DNA of 64,000 nucleotides from an uncultured Granulosicoccus sp. (GCA_947499955.1 CANMQI010000002.1:1-64000); one strand, 5' to 3'. Positions 34,724 to 44,437 are shown, counted from the stretch's first letter. Program-made: numbers and translations. Notes: generated from the letters alone by a model not told the origin.

Positions 34724-36532
34724 TCAACGACCGCTGGGTGCGGCTGATCCGACGCGTGCCGATGATCCGGCGCGTGCGGAGAGCTTGAGCAGGCAGCCGA
34801 TTCCCAGAACAATGCCGCCGGTCACGGTAAATCCCATGACCGCGCCTGTCGTTCCTTCGGGCTGGGGCACCAACAACAGCAGGAAGATACAGGCGCCATA
34901 GAGCATGGCGAGTACACCGAGCTTGTTCCTCTGCTCCAGGTCGGCTGCCGTGGCTCCTTTTTCCTTCGAGACAACCGGCGTCTTGATATCGGTGAAGAAG
35001 GATTCCACTTCACGTGTTCTGTCTTCCGTAAGCCCCTTGTAGAAGCGCTTTGTATAGAAGAAGAAACCCATGGTGACACTCAGGTGCAGGAACATCGATA
35101 CGATGAAGAGCAGGTCAGCCCCTTCTCGAGAGGTGAACTCGACGCCCAGCAGATTACCGAACATATCGGCAGTCAGTACGAACTTGGACAGCAGGGAAAC
35201 ACCGAGTCCTACCAGCACTGTGGCCCAGGGGGCCCAGTCGGGAACCCGCTTGATCAGGATCGCCAGCGTCAAGGGGATCAGGATAGGCATCTGGATCAGG
35301 CTGCCAGTCTGCAGCATGATGTCGAACAGGCTCAGCTCCTTGAGTGAAGAGATGAACAGGCCAACCAGCACGATGACCAGACCAAAGCAGAAGGTCAGGA
35401 TCTTGCTCATCCGCATCAATTCGCGGTTGGTGGCAGCGCCTTTCTTGAGAATCGGGTTGTAGAAGTTCAACACCATGATGCCGGCACTGCGATTCAGTCC
35501 GGAGTCCATTGACGACATGGTTGCAGAGAACAGGGCTGCGATCATGATGCCCACCATGCCTACCGGCATGACCGTATCAACGAAAGCGAGATAGGCTGCA
35601 TCCCCGGCCTTGCTGCCCAGCGTCGGGTACTGTGCTGTCAGGTCGATGCCCATGACCGCTGTTGCCATGGGAGGCAGAAACCAGACGAAGGTGCCGGCAA
35701 ACATCAGTATCGCTGCCAGCAAGGCCGCTTTCCTGGCGTTGATGCTGTCCTTCGCCACCAAGTAACGGGAAGCGTCGAACATGTTGTTGGTACTGAAGAT
35801 CTGCTTGGTGATGGACATCATGCACCAGACGAAAAACAGGGCCGCGTAATTGAGGTTGTTGGTGAACAGGTCGCGAGGGAATTCCGTGACGACTTCAACC
35901 ACGCCGATTTCAGTGGCTACAAACAGCGTGGCTGTAATGGAGATCGCCATGATGACCAGCATCTGGATGTAGTCACTGGCCACGACAGCCCATGATCCGC
36001 CAGAGAGCGAGACGAACATGACGATGACGCCCGTGATGACGATGGTCATTTCGATGCTGATGCCGAACACGGCGGAGGTGAAGATTGCCAGGCCGTTGAG
36101 CCAGATGCCAGCCTGAATCACCCCGATCGGCACTTGTGCCCAGGTGAAGAATTGTTCATTGACCCGGCCGTAGCGTCGCTTGATGGCATCGATGGGGGTG
36201 ATGCAACGGGTTTGCCTGAACACCTCGGCAACGAACAGGAAGGAGACAAAATAGCCGACAGCGTTGCCGAAGAAAATGGCGGCTACCGATAGACCGTCGT
36301 TATAGGCCTTGCCGGCGGCACCGGTGAACGTCCATGCGCTGAACTGCACCATGAAGGCACTGGCACCGGTCATCCACCAGAGCATCTTGCCGCCACCACG
36401 GAAATACTCGCTGGGGTTCTCGGATTTGCCGCTGAACATGAATCCGATGGCGACAATGAATATCAGATATAGCGATATCAACGCCAGATCCACCCTGCGC
36501 TCGAAAATCATCGAGCCAATTTCCGTTTCCAT
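34724..36532 (-). CDS. Sodium:solute symporter (SSS family)
   Basis: A 602-residue inner-membrane symporter with about 13 to 14 hydrophobic segments. The SSS features SEYFRGGGKMLWWMTGASAFMVQ near the N-terminus and AALFSATMSSMDSGLNRSAGI (sodium site helix) in the middle are clear. Likely couples Na+ to uptake of a carboxylate, sugar or similar solute. ATG 36532 has AGAGGAA upstream; the 36616 frame adds 28 unlikely residues. A cytoplasmic tail follows TM13 and ends in low-complexity Ala/Ser/Arg. Followed by the CBS-DUF294 regulator. Confidence 0.9.
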   Translation of the reverse strand: METEIGSMIFERRVDLALISLYLIFIVAIGFMFSGKSENPSEYFRGGGKMLWWMTGASAFMVQFSAWTFTGAAGKAYNDGLSVAAIFFGNAVGYFVSFLFVAEVFRQTRCITPIDAIKRRYGRVNEQFFTWAQVPIGVIQAGIWLNGLAIFTSAVFGISIEMTIVITGVIVMFVSLSGGSWAVVASDYIQMLVIMAISITATLFVATEIGVVEVVTEFPRDLFTNNLNYAALFFVWCMMSITKQIFSTNNMFDASRYLVAKDSINARKAALLAAILMFAGTFVWFLPPMATAVMGIDLTAQYPTLGSKAGDAAYLAFVDTVMPVGMVGIMIAALFSATMSSMDSGLNRSAGIMVLNFYNPILKKGAATNRELMRMSKILTFCFGLVIVLVGLFISSLKELSLFDIMLQTGSLIQMPILIPLTLAILIKRVPDWAPWATVLVGLGVSLLSKFVLTADMFGNLLGVEFTSREGADLLFIVSMFLHLSVTMGFFFYTKRFYKGLTEDRTREVESFFTDIKTPVVSKEKGATAADLEQRNKLGVLAMLYGACIFLLLLVPQPEGTTGAVMGFTVTGGIVLGIGCLLKLSARAGSSARVGSAAPSGR

Positions 36533-36884
36533 GTTTTCCTCTTCTCCTGATTTTGCGGTCCAGTGGTTGTTCTCGGTCGGTGCTTGCAGTCCATCGACAT
36601 GTCGATTTGACAGCAATGTCAGACAGCTGTTATCTCATTGTGGGAGTGACTATATTGCTTGTGAGATATCTGTTGTCGATTCTGATATATCAATTCTGGG
36701 GCTTCAGCATACCAAGGTGCGACGAATGTCGCAATATTTCGGAGCAGGCTGTTCCACGGGTGGGCAGCGACTATTGCCTTATCGCTGTTTGCCTGTAATA
36801 TCTTGCCGCTGAGTAGCCGGTGGCAGGTCGCTGTGCGCAATGCCGGTGTATCAGCCGGACTTGAATGAATAATCAGAGACAGGC
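36533..36884. promoter_or_regulatory. Divergent promoter region of the SSS and cobB genes
   Basis: About 350 non-coding bases. TATCTCA (36631-36637) and TGAGATA (36662-36668) form a 7-bp inverted repeat in an AT-rich stretch, a candidate operator. I looked for a cobalamin riboswitch B12 box ahead of cobB and did not see one. Confidence 0.35.
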
Positions 36885-38243
36885 ATGGATTCGATAACAC
36901 TGGCACCTCGTCTGGTCATCGCCGGTACGCACTCGGGTGTCGGCAAGACAACCGTGGCGACGGGGCTGATGGCGGCCTACCGGCAACGGGGGGTCGCGGT
37001 AGCATCGGCCAAGGTCGGACCGGATTTCATTGATCCCGGTTATCACTCGATTGCCACCGGTCAGGCGCCGCGCAATCTGGATGCCTGGTTGTGTGGGGCC
37101 GAGTCCATGGCGCCGTTGGCGGCCCGCGCCGGAAACGGCGCGGAGCTGTTGATCGTGGAAGGTGTCATGGGTCTGTTCGACGGCGCGGTGGACGGCACTC
37201 CGTCGTCGACGGCCGATATTGCCTGTCTGATCGATGCACCCGTGGTACTGGTGGTGGATGGGTCGGCGATGAGTGCCTCGATTGCGGCTCTGGTGCGCGG
37301 TTATCGCGATCACAGGCCCGAGCTGTATTTTGCAGGGGTGATTCTCAATCGTGTGTCCAGCGTTCATCACCGTACCCTGCTGGTCGAGGCGCTCGATACC
37401 ATTGGCGTCGAAGTGCTCGGTACTGTGGGCAAGGATGAATCGCTGACCTGGCGTGATCGTCATCTGGGTCTGATTCCTGTGGAGGAGCAGGCATCCAGCG
37501 TCTCTGAATCCATAAACCGACTGGGTGCCACGATTGCACAATCGTGTGATCTCGAACGACTCCAGCGCATCGCACAGGCCGGCAAGCTTCGAGACGTGGC
37601 CACGCTACCGGAGCCTGCAAAAGTCGGGGAGGCCCGCATTGCTGTCGCGGCGGGGGCGGCCTTCAGCTTCCAGTATCGTGACAACCTGGAAGCGCTGACA
37701 GCCGCGGGTGCCGAGGTCGTGGCCTTCGATCCCCTGGTCGATGAGCAGCTGCCACCGGGAATTGACGGTCTGGTGATAGGCGGTGGATTCCCGGAGGTTT
37801 TCGGTTCACGCCTGGCCGAGAACACATGCTTGCTGGCGGAGGTGTCCAGTCAGGTATCATCCGGCCTGATTACCTGGGCCGAGTGCGGTGGTCTGTTGTG
37901 GCTGGCCGATTCGCTGGATGACAAGCCGATGTCGGCCGTGGTGCCTGCCACCGCGGTCATGAGCAAGCGGCTGACACTGGGTTATCGCGTGGCGACTGCA
38001 CAGCGCGATAATCCGTTGATGGTGGCAGGAGCCGAGGTCAGAGGGCATGAGTTCCATTATTCGAAGACCGAGCCCGGTGGCGATGCCTTGCTGCTGAGTT
38101 CACGCTTCGGGGACAGGCTGGAGGGCTTCGCCAGTGCAACGCTGCTGGCGACCTATCTGCATCAACATCTGGGAAACCGCCCGGATCTGGCCGAGCGTTT
38201 CATGCGACAGTGTGTCCAGCGGCGTAGCGTACGAGAGACATGA
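36885..38243 (+). CDS. cobB: Cobyrinate a,c-diamide synthase CobB/CbiA
   Basis: A 452-residue ATP-dependent amidase that adds amide groups to the a and c side chains of (hydrogeno)cobyrinate using glutamine. P-loop GTHSGVGKTT (14-23), VEGVMGLFDG (91-100), then a class I glutamine amidotransferase domain with C334 (WAECGGLLW) and H388/H391 (GHEFHYS). All key residues are intact. It is the only corrin gene in the window. The AraC-type regulator starts 4 bases downstream, so they are co-transcribed. Confidence 0.9.
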   Translation: MDSITLAPRLVIAGTHSGVGKTTVATGLMAAYRQRGVAVASAKVGPDFIDPGYHSIATGQAPRNLDAWLCGAESMAPLAARAGNGAELLIVEGVMGLFDGAVDGTPSSTADIACLIDAPVVLVVDGSAMSASIAALVRGYRDHRPELYFAGVILNRVSSVHHRTLLVEALDTIGVEVLGTVGKDESLTWRDRHLGLIPVEEQASSVSESINRLGATIAQSCDLERLQRIAQAGKLRDVATLPEPAKVGEARIAVAAGAAFSFQYRDNLEALTAAGAEVVAFDPLVDEQLPPGIDGLVIGGGFPEVFGSRLAENTCLLAEVSSQVSSGLITWAECGGLLWLADSLDDKPMSAVVPATAVMSKRLTLGYRVATAQRDNPLMVAGAEVRGHEFHYSKTEPGGDALLLSSRFGDRLEGFASATLLATYLHQHLGNRPDLAERFMRQCVQRRSVRET

Positions 38244-38246
38244 GAC

Positions 38247-38894
38247 ATGTTGGGAAATTGTCGGATCTACCAGGGTGAATACAGCAGCCATGCGCACGAC
38301 CACGCTCAGGTACTGTTCGGTCTGAGCGGTTGCCTGGAGCTGGATATGGACGGGCGGGCGGCACGCGTCGATCGGACAACCGGACTGGTAGTACCGGCCG
38401 GTGTGTCGCACAGCTATTGCACCGATTCCGACTCGGAAGTCTGGGTGGTGGATGCAGCGCTGTGCCGCGGACTGGAGAAGCTGCGTGCCTTTCAACTGCC
38501 CTCACGATGGCAGCCATCGGCGGATACCGAGCAGTTGCTGAACTGCATCGCCGATGCACCTCGGGCTCTGCAACGGCGGGCGCTGAACCCGCAGACGCTG
38601 CAGCATCAGGTGCAGCAGGCGTTGCATGAGGACTGGTCCATCGCCCGCATGGCTGCACTGTATGCCCTGTCGGTACCGCAGTTTCATCGACGCTGGAAGA
38701 CGCTGACGGGAGAGACCCCGCAGCGATGGATGCGCCGCATTCGACTCGAGCAGGCAGCACGGCTGCTGCAAGCCGGACTGTCGCTGGATGTGGCGGCTGC
38801 GCGCACCGGCTACCGATCAGCCAGTGCCCTGTGCCAAGCATTGCAACGGGAACAGGGTATGGGGGCACGTCTGCTGCGTCGGGCACCGCGATAG
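38247..38894 (+). CDS. AraC-family regulator with cupin-like N-terminus
   Basis: A 215-residue regulator. The N-terminal cupin-like part (SSHAHDHAQVLFGLSGCLELDMDG, residues about 13-36) has a His pair that could hold a metal. The C-terminal AraC helix-turn-helix pair spans about 118-212 (IARMAALYALSVPQFHRRW, then AAARTGYRSASALCQALQR). It begins 4 bases after the cobB stop codon. It may control the cobB unit or the DMT exporter 44 bases downstream; this is inferred from position. Confidence 0.8.
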   Translation: MLGNCRIYQGEYSSHAHDHAQVLFGLSGCLELDMDGRAARVDRTTGLVVPAGVSHSYCTDSDSEVWVVDAALCRGLEKLRAFQLPSRWQPSADTEQLLNCIADAPRALQRRALNPQTLQHQVQQALHEDWSIARMAALYALSVPQFHRRWKTLTGETPQRWMRRIRLEQAARLLQAGLSLDVAAARTGYRSASALCQALQREQGMGARLLRRAPR

Positions 38895-38937
38895 TTTCAC
38901 GACATTTCCCAGCCTTGTTCTGCGGCATGCTGCGGGC

Positions 38938-39834
38938 ATGAAAAACAAGCGTTCAACGGGCATCGCACTGATTCTGGGTGCGGCAATGCTGTGGGGTAGC
39001 ACCGGTACGGCACAGACCTTCGCACCGCTGGGGCTGTCGTCCTATTGGGTGGGTACGGGCCGTCTGGTGGTGGCAGGCATCTTCTTCGTGCTGTTATTGA
39101 TGCTGCGGGATATCGGCGATCTGAGTTGGAAGCGGCTGCGGCTCCTGCCATGGGGCGCCATCATGCTGGGGGCCGCTGGCATGGCGGTCTATAATCTGGC
39201 GTTCTTTGCCGGTGTCAGAGCGACCGGTGTGGCGGTGGGTACGGCGGTGGCGCTGGGCAGTGGGCCGCTGTGGGCCGGTCTGCTGCAGGCGTTGATCACG
39301 CGACAGAAACCGCAATCCATCTGGTGGCTGGCCGTCACCATCGCTGTGAGCGGTCTGGTGCTGACCACGCTAGGCCCGAACGAGGGCACGAGCCTGTCGC
39401 TGAGCGGGCTGTTGTTGTGCCTTCTCAGTGGTCTTTCCTATGCACTCTATGCGCTGTCCACCAAGCACATCGTTGCACAGGCGACTCCGGCTGTTGGCAC
39501 GGCCACCGTCTTCACGCTGGCAGCGGTGTTGGCTTTGCCGTTTGCCTTTCTACTGGCCGGGCAGCCGGAGCTGCACGCGGCCGACCTGAGCGTGATGTTG
39601 TGGTTGGGTGTGGTGGCGACCGGTGTGGCCTATCTGCTGTTCAGCAGTGGCTTGCGCTTTGTCAGTAGTGCCACGGGCGTGGCCCTCGCTCTGGCAGAGC
39701 CGGTAACGGCCGTGATACTGGCTATCCTGATTGTGGGAGAGCGACCGGGCTTTATAGCCTTGCTGGGGCTGGGCTTGATACTGGGTGGGTTGGCCCTGCT
39801 GATTCGTTCCGAGCTGTTGTCTGCTCGCGACTGA
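38938..39834 (+). CDS. EamA/DMT-family transporter
   Basis: A 298-residue inner-membrane carrier with ten hydrophobic segments arranged as two EamA repeats (first repeat LILGAAMLWGSTGTAQTFAP, second repeat LSLSGLLLCLLSGLSYALYAL). The family exports amino acids, sugars or metabolites; substrate unknown. ATG 38938 is preferred because it starts at TM1; the earlier frame from 38788 overlaps the AraC gene. Same strand as cobB-AraC, so possibly one transcript. Confidence 0.85.
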   Translation: MKNKRSTGIALILGAAMLWGSTGTAQTFAPLGLSSYWVGTGRLVVAGIFFVLLLMLRDIGDLSWKRLRLLPWGAIMLGAAGMAVYNLAFFAGVRATGVAVGTAVALGSGPLWAGLLQALITRQKPQSIWWLAVTIAVSGLVLTTLGPNEGTSLSLSGLLLCLLSGLSYALYALSTKHIVAQATPAVGTATVFTLAAVLALPFAFLLAGQPELHAADLSVMLWLGVVATGVAYLLFSSGLRFVSSATGVALALAEPVTAVILAILIVGERPGFIALLGLGLILGGLALLIRSELLSARD

Positions 39835-39942
39835 AAACTGCCCGGGCAGCATTCACAAGCCGTTTTGCTGGAAGCTTGAAAGCCGTACTGAAGGGGGCTT
39901 CATGAATAGCCTCAAAGGCGGCTTGGCACCCTCATGAGTGCT

Positions 39943-39981
39943 GATGCTCCGACACCCATGCAACACGGGTGTCGAAGCATC
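39943..39981. terminator. Hairpin between convergent genes
   Basis: GATGCTCCGACACCC (39943-39957) pairs with GGGTGTCGAAGCATC (39967-39981) with one mismatch and a 9-nt loop. It lies between the DMT gene (plus) and tctA (minus), so probably a shared terminator. Confidence 0.6.
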
Positions 39982-39996
39982 AAGTCCCTCGAGCCG

Positions 39997-41493
39997 TCAG
40001 GCTGTCTGGGGTTTGCGTACCAGCTTGACGAGCAGACGTACCAGAGGAATTATCCAGATCAGGATGACGATGACTCCCAGCGTGGCGGCAATGGGACGCG
40101 AGAAGAAGCCCGAGAATTCACCATCGGCCTTGATCATGGACGACATGAAATTGCTCTCCAGCATGGTACCCAGCACGATACCCAGAATGGTGGGTGCCAC
40201 CGGAAAACCATTGCTTTCCATGACGTAGGCCAGTACACCCATCACCAGCATGACACTGATACCGAACACGGTATTGTTGATGGCAAACGAGCCGACCACA
40301 CAGAACATCAGGATGATCGGTATCAGCACCTTGCGCGGTACGTACAGTATGCGGCGTGACAAGCGTATGGCCAGAAAGCCCAGCGGTATCAGCGCCAGAT
40401 TGGCCAGGAAGAACACGATGAAAACCGCATTGATCAGCTCGGGCTGATTCATGAAGACGGTAGGCCCCGGGTTCATGCCCTTCATGTACAGCACGCCGAT
40501 GACAATGGCCGTGATGGAGTCGCCCGGTATGCCGAAGACCAGCGCCGGTATCCAGGCACCAGCCACCCCTGCATTATTGGCGGTGCCGGCATCCACCAGA
40601 CCTTCCACATGTCCTGTACCGAACTTCTCGGGTTCGCGGGAAAATCGCTTGGACATGGCAAACGCTATCCACGCCGCAATATCGGCACCAGCGCCGGGCA
40701 GAATACCTACCACGGCACCGATGACTCCACCGCGTGCCACGTTGAGCTTGTAGCGCGAGAGGATCGAGCCGATGCCCTTGAACACGTTGCGAATGGGTTG
40801 CTGCGGCGCTGCCTGCTGGCTACCGGGAGCGGCCACATAGCGCATCACTTCCGAGATGGCGAACATGCCGATCATGGCAGGGATGAAGCTGATCCCCCCC
40901 ATCATCTCGACACTGCCGAAGGTGAAGCGTGGGTGCCCGGCCGTGACATCGATACCGATGGTGGCGATGAACAGTCCGATGAGCAGTGAGACGAAGCCCT
41001 TCAGTGTCGAACCAGACGAGACCACTACGGCGCAGGAAAGTCCCAGACAGGCGAGCCAGAAATACTCGAAGGAGGAGAACTTGATGGCAAATTCTGCCAG
41101 TACCGGCGCTGTCATGGCCAGTACGGCTGACCCCAGTATTCCGCCAATGGCGGAGCACACCAGGCTGACGCCCAGGGCTGTTTCTGCCTGGCCCTTGCGG
41201 GTCATGGCATACGCTTCGTCGCAATAGGCGGCCGAGGCCGGGGTACCGGGAATACGCAGCAGCGCCCCCGGGATATCACCGGCAAAGATGGCCATGGCTA
41301 CCGTGGTGACAATGGCTGCAATGGCCGGCACCGGTTCCATGAAGAAGGTGAAGGGAATCAGCAGTGCGGCCGCCATGGTCGCTGTCAGGCCGGGTATGGA
41401 GCCTACAAACAGACCGAACAGGGCCGAGGCCAGCATGACACCCAGTACCTTGATGTCCAGCACCAGCATGAATGCCTGAAGAATGGAATCCAT
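39997..41493 (-). CDS. tctA: Tripartite tricarboxylate transporter large membrane subunit TctA
   Basis: A 498-residue inner-membrane protein with about 11-12 hydrophobic segments. TctA-family (DUF112) motifs: FGLFVGSIPGLTATMAAALLIP at the N-terminus and the second similar loop GIVGILPGAGADIAAWIAFAMS-type (seen as VVGILPGAGADIAAW). It works with TctB and the periplasmic TctC. Last gene of the tctCBA operon, 6 bases after tctB. The substrate is a carboxylate or similar; not necessarily citrate. Confidence 0.9.
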   Translation of the reverse strand: MDSILQAFMLVLDIKVLGVMLASALFGLFVGSIPGLTATMAAALLIPFTFFMEPVPAIAAIVTTVAMAIFAGDIPGALLRIPGTPASAAYCDEAYAMTRKGQAETALGVSLVCSAIGGILGSAVLAMTAPVLAEFAIKFSSFEYFWLACLGLSCAVVVSSGSTLKGFVSLLIGLFIATIGIDVTAGHPRFTFGSVEMMGGISFIPAMIGMFAISEVMRYVAAPGSQQAAPQQPIRNVFKGIGSILSRYKLNVARGGVIGAVVGILPGAGADIAAWIAFAMSKRFSREPEKFGTGHVEGLVDAGTANNAGVAGAWIPALVFGIPGDSITAIVIGVLYMKGMNPGPTVFMNQPELINAVFIVFFLANLALIPLGFLAIRLSRRILYVPRKVLIPIILMFCVVGSFAINNTVFGISVMLVMGVLAYVMESNGFPVAPTILGIVLGTMLESNFMSSMIKADGEFSGFFSRPIAATLGVIVILIWIIPLVRLLVKLVRKPQTA

Positions 41494-41499
41494 GTCTGA

Positions 41500-41988
41500 T
41501 TACCTGAACAGGGCGCTGGTGATGCCGCCAGGCAAGGGCACCAGTAGCACACGAGAGAACAGTAGCTGCAGGACGATGGTCACAACGACCGCGTAGAGCA
41601 CAGAGGCTCCCAGTGATGATCCCAGTCGGTACAGCAGCAGCGACAGCAGCACGATGCACAAGGGAATGAAGCCGATGAAATCGGACAGCAGGATGTAGGC
41701 AATCAGTGAGCCGGGAATGAGCATCATGTTGATGCGCATGGCCGGATCCTGTGCCCAGTCGCCCCAGCGCAGCCAGGGGGCATTCTCGGCACCGGCGCTG
41801 CGTCGTTCTCGCAGTCCGCGGGCGATGAGCATCAGGCCACAGGCAAGCAGGCCACAACCGATCAGTATGGGAAACAGACTCGGTCCGTAGGCCTGCCCGT
41901 GCAGCGCAGGAAAGGTGCTGCTGTACGCGATCTCCGCCAGGGCGAAGATCACGAGCACCAGACCTGTAACAGCGTCATTGAGTTGCAT
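41500..41988 (-). CDS. tctB: Tripartite tricarboxylate transporter small subunit TctB
   Basis: A 162-residue membrane protein with four hydrophobic segments (VTGLVLVIFALAEIAYS, GPSLFPILIGCGLLACGLMLI, then two more near the C-terminus). This is the TctB layout. It sits between tctC (9 bases upstream) and tctA (6 bases downstream), so the three are one operon. Confidence 0.85.
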   Translation of the reverse strand: MQLNDAVTGLVLVIFALAEIAYSSTFPALHGQAYGPSLFPILIGCGLLACGLMLIARGLRERRSAGAENAPWLRWGDWAQDPAMRINMMLIPGSLIAYILLSDFIGFIPLCIVLLSLLLYRLGSSLGASVLYAVVVTIVLQLLFSRVLLVPLPGGITSALFR

Positions 41989-41997
41989 TGACGATGA

Positions 41998-42990
41998 TTA
42001 CTTGGCCATGCCGACAGCTTGCATGACTTCACCCAGGGATGCGTCACTGTCCGACATCCAGGTAGCGAAGTCGTCACCTGATTTCCAGACCAGACCGAAT
42101 CCACGGCCGTTCATGAATTCCTGGAATTCAGCGGAGTTCCAGACCTTTTCCAGTGCTGCCGTCAGCGTGGTGACAACCTCTTCAGGCATGTCCTTGGGGC
42201 CACCGATTCCGCGCCAGGCGGCCATTTGCCAATCAAGACCAGCGTCTTCCTTGAGCGTTGGTACATCCGGGTAGGCGTCGAGGCGAACATCATTCATCAG
42301 CGCCAGTGCCTTGACCTTGCCGGCATCGACCAGCGCAGAGGCTTCGACGATCGAGCAAGTCACTATATCGACGCCTTCAGAGACCAGTTCCTGCAGGCCG
42401 GGAGCAGCACCTTGAGAAGGAACCCACGGTGAGGCATCGGGGCTGATGTCGGCACTGTTGAGCATGCCGGCCAGAGCCAGATGCCAGATTCCGCCCTGAC
42501 CGGTACCGGATGACTTGTGTGCACCGGGATCAGCCTTGACGGCATCGATGAGATCCTGAGCGCTCTCCCAAGGCGAATCGGCACGAACCAGGAGGCTGGA
42601 AGCATCGGCGTTGTACAGGGCAATCGGCGTGTAGTCGGCACCGGTCAGCTCGGTAAGACCGGCCCAGTGCATCATGCCGATTTCGACGGTGATGACGCCG
42701 ACGGTGTAGCCATCGGGTTTGGCGTTGGCAATGGCCGAGTGACCGACAACGCCGCTACCACCGGTACGGTTGACCACGTTGAAGGGCTGTCCCAGTTCCT
42801 TCTCCAGCAGGGAACCGATCATGCGGCCAGTGGCGTCAGTACCACCGCCAGCGCTCCAGGGCACAATCAGGGTGACGGGGCGCTCAGGCCAGGCGGCCAT
42901 GGCAGAGGTCATGGAACCTGCGAGCATAAGGGCGGCAATGCTGCCTCCGATGACGCTCTTGCCAAATGATTTCATTACTTTCTTGTACAT
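41998..42990 (-). CDS. tctC: Periplasmic binding protein of the TTT system (TctC/Bug family)
   Basis: A 330-residue exported protein. Signal peptide GGSIAALMLAGSMTSAMA, then the Bug-family opening WPERPVTLIVPWSAGGGTDATGR. Binds a carboxylate-like ligand in the periplasm for TctAB. GAGGAA lies 9 bases upstream of ATG 42990, so this start is preferred over GTG 43005. It is divergent from a DAO-type oxidase gene, suggesting that the transported compound or its product is an amino acid or related amine. Confidence 0.9.
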   Translation of the reverse strand: MYKKVMKSFGKSVIGGSIAALMLAGSMTSAMAAWPERPVTLIVPWSAGGGTDATGRMIGSLLEKELGQPFNVVNRTGGSGVVGHSAIANAKPDGYTVGVITVEIGMMHWAGLTELTGADYTPIALYNADASSLLVRADSPWESAQDLIDAVKADPGAHKSSGTGQGGIWHLALAGMLNSADISPDASPWVPSQGAAPGLQELVSEGVDIVTCSIVEASALVDAGKVKALALMNDVRLDAYPDVPTLKEDAGLDWQMAAWRGIGGPKDMPEEVVTTLTAALEKVWNSAEFQEFMNGRGFGLVWKSGDDFATWMSDSDASLGEVMQAVGMAK

Positions 42991-43312
42991 GAACTGCTTC
43001 CTCACAAGTGGGTATGGAGTGAACGGTTTCGTGTTGTCGACCCGGTCCGGATCGAGTGAGTCATGTCCCGGGAGCTATCGATGTCTCGAACTCTCTTGAG
43101 CAATCTGCAGCTTTTGCTGGGCTGGTGTCGCTGGATTCATGAGTCTCTATCCTGAACAGACCGGATGAAAAATCATACATTATTCCAGCAGAATAGATAG
43201 ACGAGTCTCGCTGGACTGTCCCAAGCTTTCGCAACAAGCCTGGCAAAGCCCAAGCTGTACCGTTATCGTGGCGTCCTTGAACTTTTCCTGACCGAGCCGG
43301 AACATTCGCATC
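42991..43312. other. Divergent promoter region of tctCBA and the oxidase gene
   Basis: About 320 bases with no supported gene. An AT-rich stretch near 43164-43200 (AAAAATCATACATTATTCC) is the most promoter-like part. No clear long palindrome seen. Confidence 0.4.
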
Positions 43313-44437
43313 ATGATCGACTACCTGATAATCGGCGCTGGTATCTCGGGCGCCGCGGCTGCCTATGAGTTGGCCCCTCACGGCAGCGTCGTGCTGGTCG
43401 AGGCAGAAGCCTCTGCGGGGTTTCACAGTACCGGGCGCAGCGCGGCGCTGTACACGCCCAACTATGGCAGTGAGCTGGTCTGCAAGATCAACCGGCTCAG
43501 TCATGAGTTTCTGCGGTCTCCGCCGGAAGGCTTCTGCGCACAGCCGCTACTGTCGCCACGGGGCATGTTGAGTGTTGCATCGCAGGGACAGGAAGAACAG
43601 CTTGCCACTCTGCTTGCTGAGGGTGGCGACGATGTGGAACGGCTTGATACATCGCAGACACTGTCACTGGTGCCATTCCTGCGCAAGGAGCGGGTCATCG
43701 GGGCAGCCTATGAGGCCGCTGTCGCCGACATGGATGTGGACGCCCTGCACCAGGGGTTTCTGAAAGGAATGCGACAGCGCGGGGGCGAATTGCTTTTGGA
43801 CAGGAAAGTCGTTTCTCTCGTGCGTATGGAGAACGACTGGCAGGTCGATCTGGGCGAGCGTCAGTTGCAGGCTCGTGTCGTTGTCAATGCCGCCGGTGCC
43901 TGGGCCGATGAGGTCGCAGAGCTTGCCGGGATCAGTCGTATTGGTCTGGAGCCCCGACGCCGAACAGCGATCCTGGTTGATCCACCGGCGGGTGTGTCCC
44001 TGAGCCAGGTACCGGCCATGGATTTCATGGGCGTTGAAAATTACATCAAGCCTGACGCTGGCCAGCTGATGGTCTCACCCGGCGATGCGACGCCGGTGGA
44101 GCCTCAGGATATTCAACCTGACGACATGGATGTGGCCGTGCTGGTGGACTGGCTGGAGAATGAAACGCAACTGGAAGTGCGACGTCTCAATCACCAGTGG
44201 GCAGGCTTGCGCAGTTTCGTGGCCGATGGTTCGCCGGTGGTCGGGTTTGATGAATCGGCCGAAGGCTTCTTCTGGCTGGCCGGTCAGGGAGGCTACGGCA
44301 TCATGATGTCATCGGCGCTGGCTCGGGCCAGTGCCAGTCTGATCACGCGCAATGTTCTGCCACAGGATTTCATTGACGCCGGCGTGAGTGAATCCGACTT
44401 GTCGGCGCGGCGGCTGCGCGATGCGAAAACGGCGTGA
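43313..44437 (+). CDS. FAD-dependent DAO-family oxidoreductase
   Basis: A 374-residue flavoprotein of the D-amino-acid/glycine oxidase superfamily. Dinucleotide motif GAGISGAAAAYEL (residues 8-20), HSTGRSAALYTPNYG near 38-52, VVVNAAGAWADEVAELAG near 195-212, and a C-terminal FAD motif WLAGQGGYGIMMSSALA near 323-340. It probably oxidises a D-amino or N-methyl amino acid to the keto acid. Divergent from tctCBA and followed by an FCD-GntR gene; the three may form one catabolic unit. Confidence 0.85.
   Translation: MIDYLIIGAGISGAAAAYELAPHGSVVLVEAEASAGFHSTGRSAALYTPNYGSELVCKINRLSHEFLRSPPEGFCAQPLLSPRGMLSVASQGQEEQLATLLAEGGDDVERLDTSQTLSLVPFLRKERVIGAAYEAAVADMDVDALHQGFLKGMRQRGGELLLDRKVVSLVRMENDWQVDLGERQLQARVVVNAAGAWADEVAELAGISRIGLEPRRRTAILVDPPAGVSLSQVPAMDFMGVENYIKPDAGQLMVSPGDATPVEPQDIQPDDMDVAVLVDWLENETQLEVRRLNHQWAGLRSFVADGSPVVGFDESAEGFFWLAGQGGYGIMMSSALARASASLITRNVLPQDFIDAGVSESDLSARRLRDAKTA

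Noticed and set aside
36617-36884. Cobalamin riboswitch before cobB
   Set aside because: No B12 box or matching stem arrangement could be seen.
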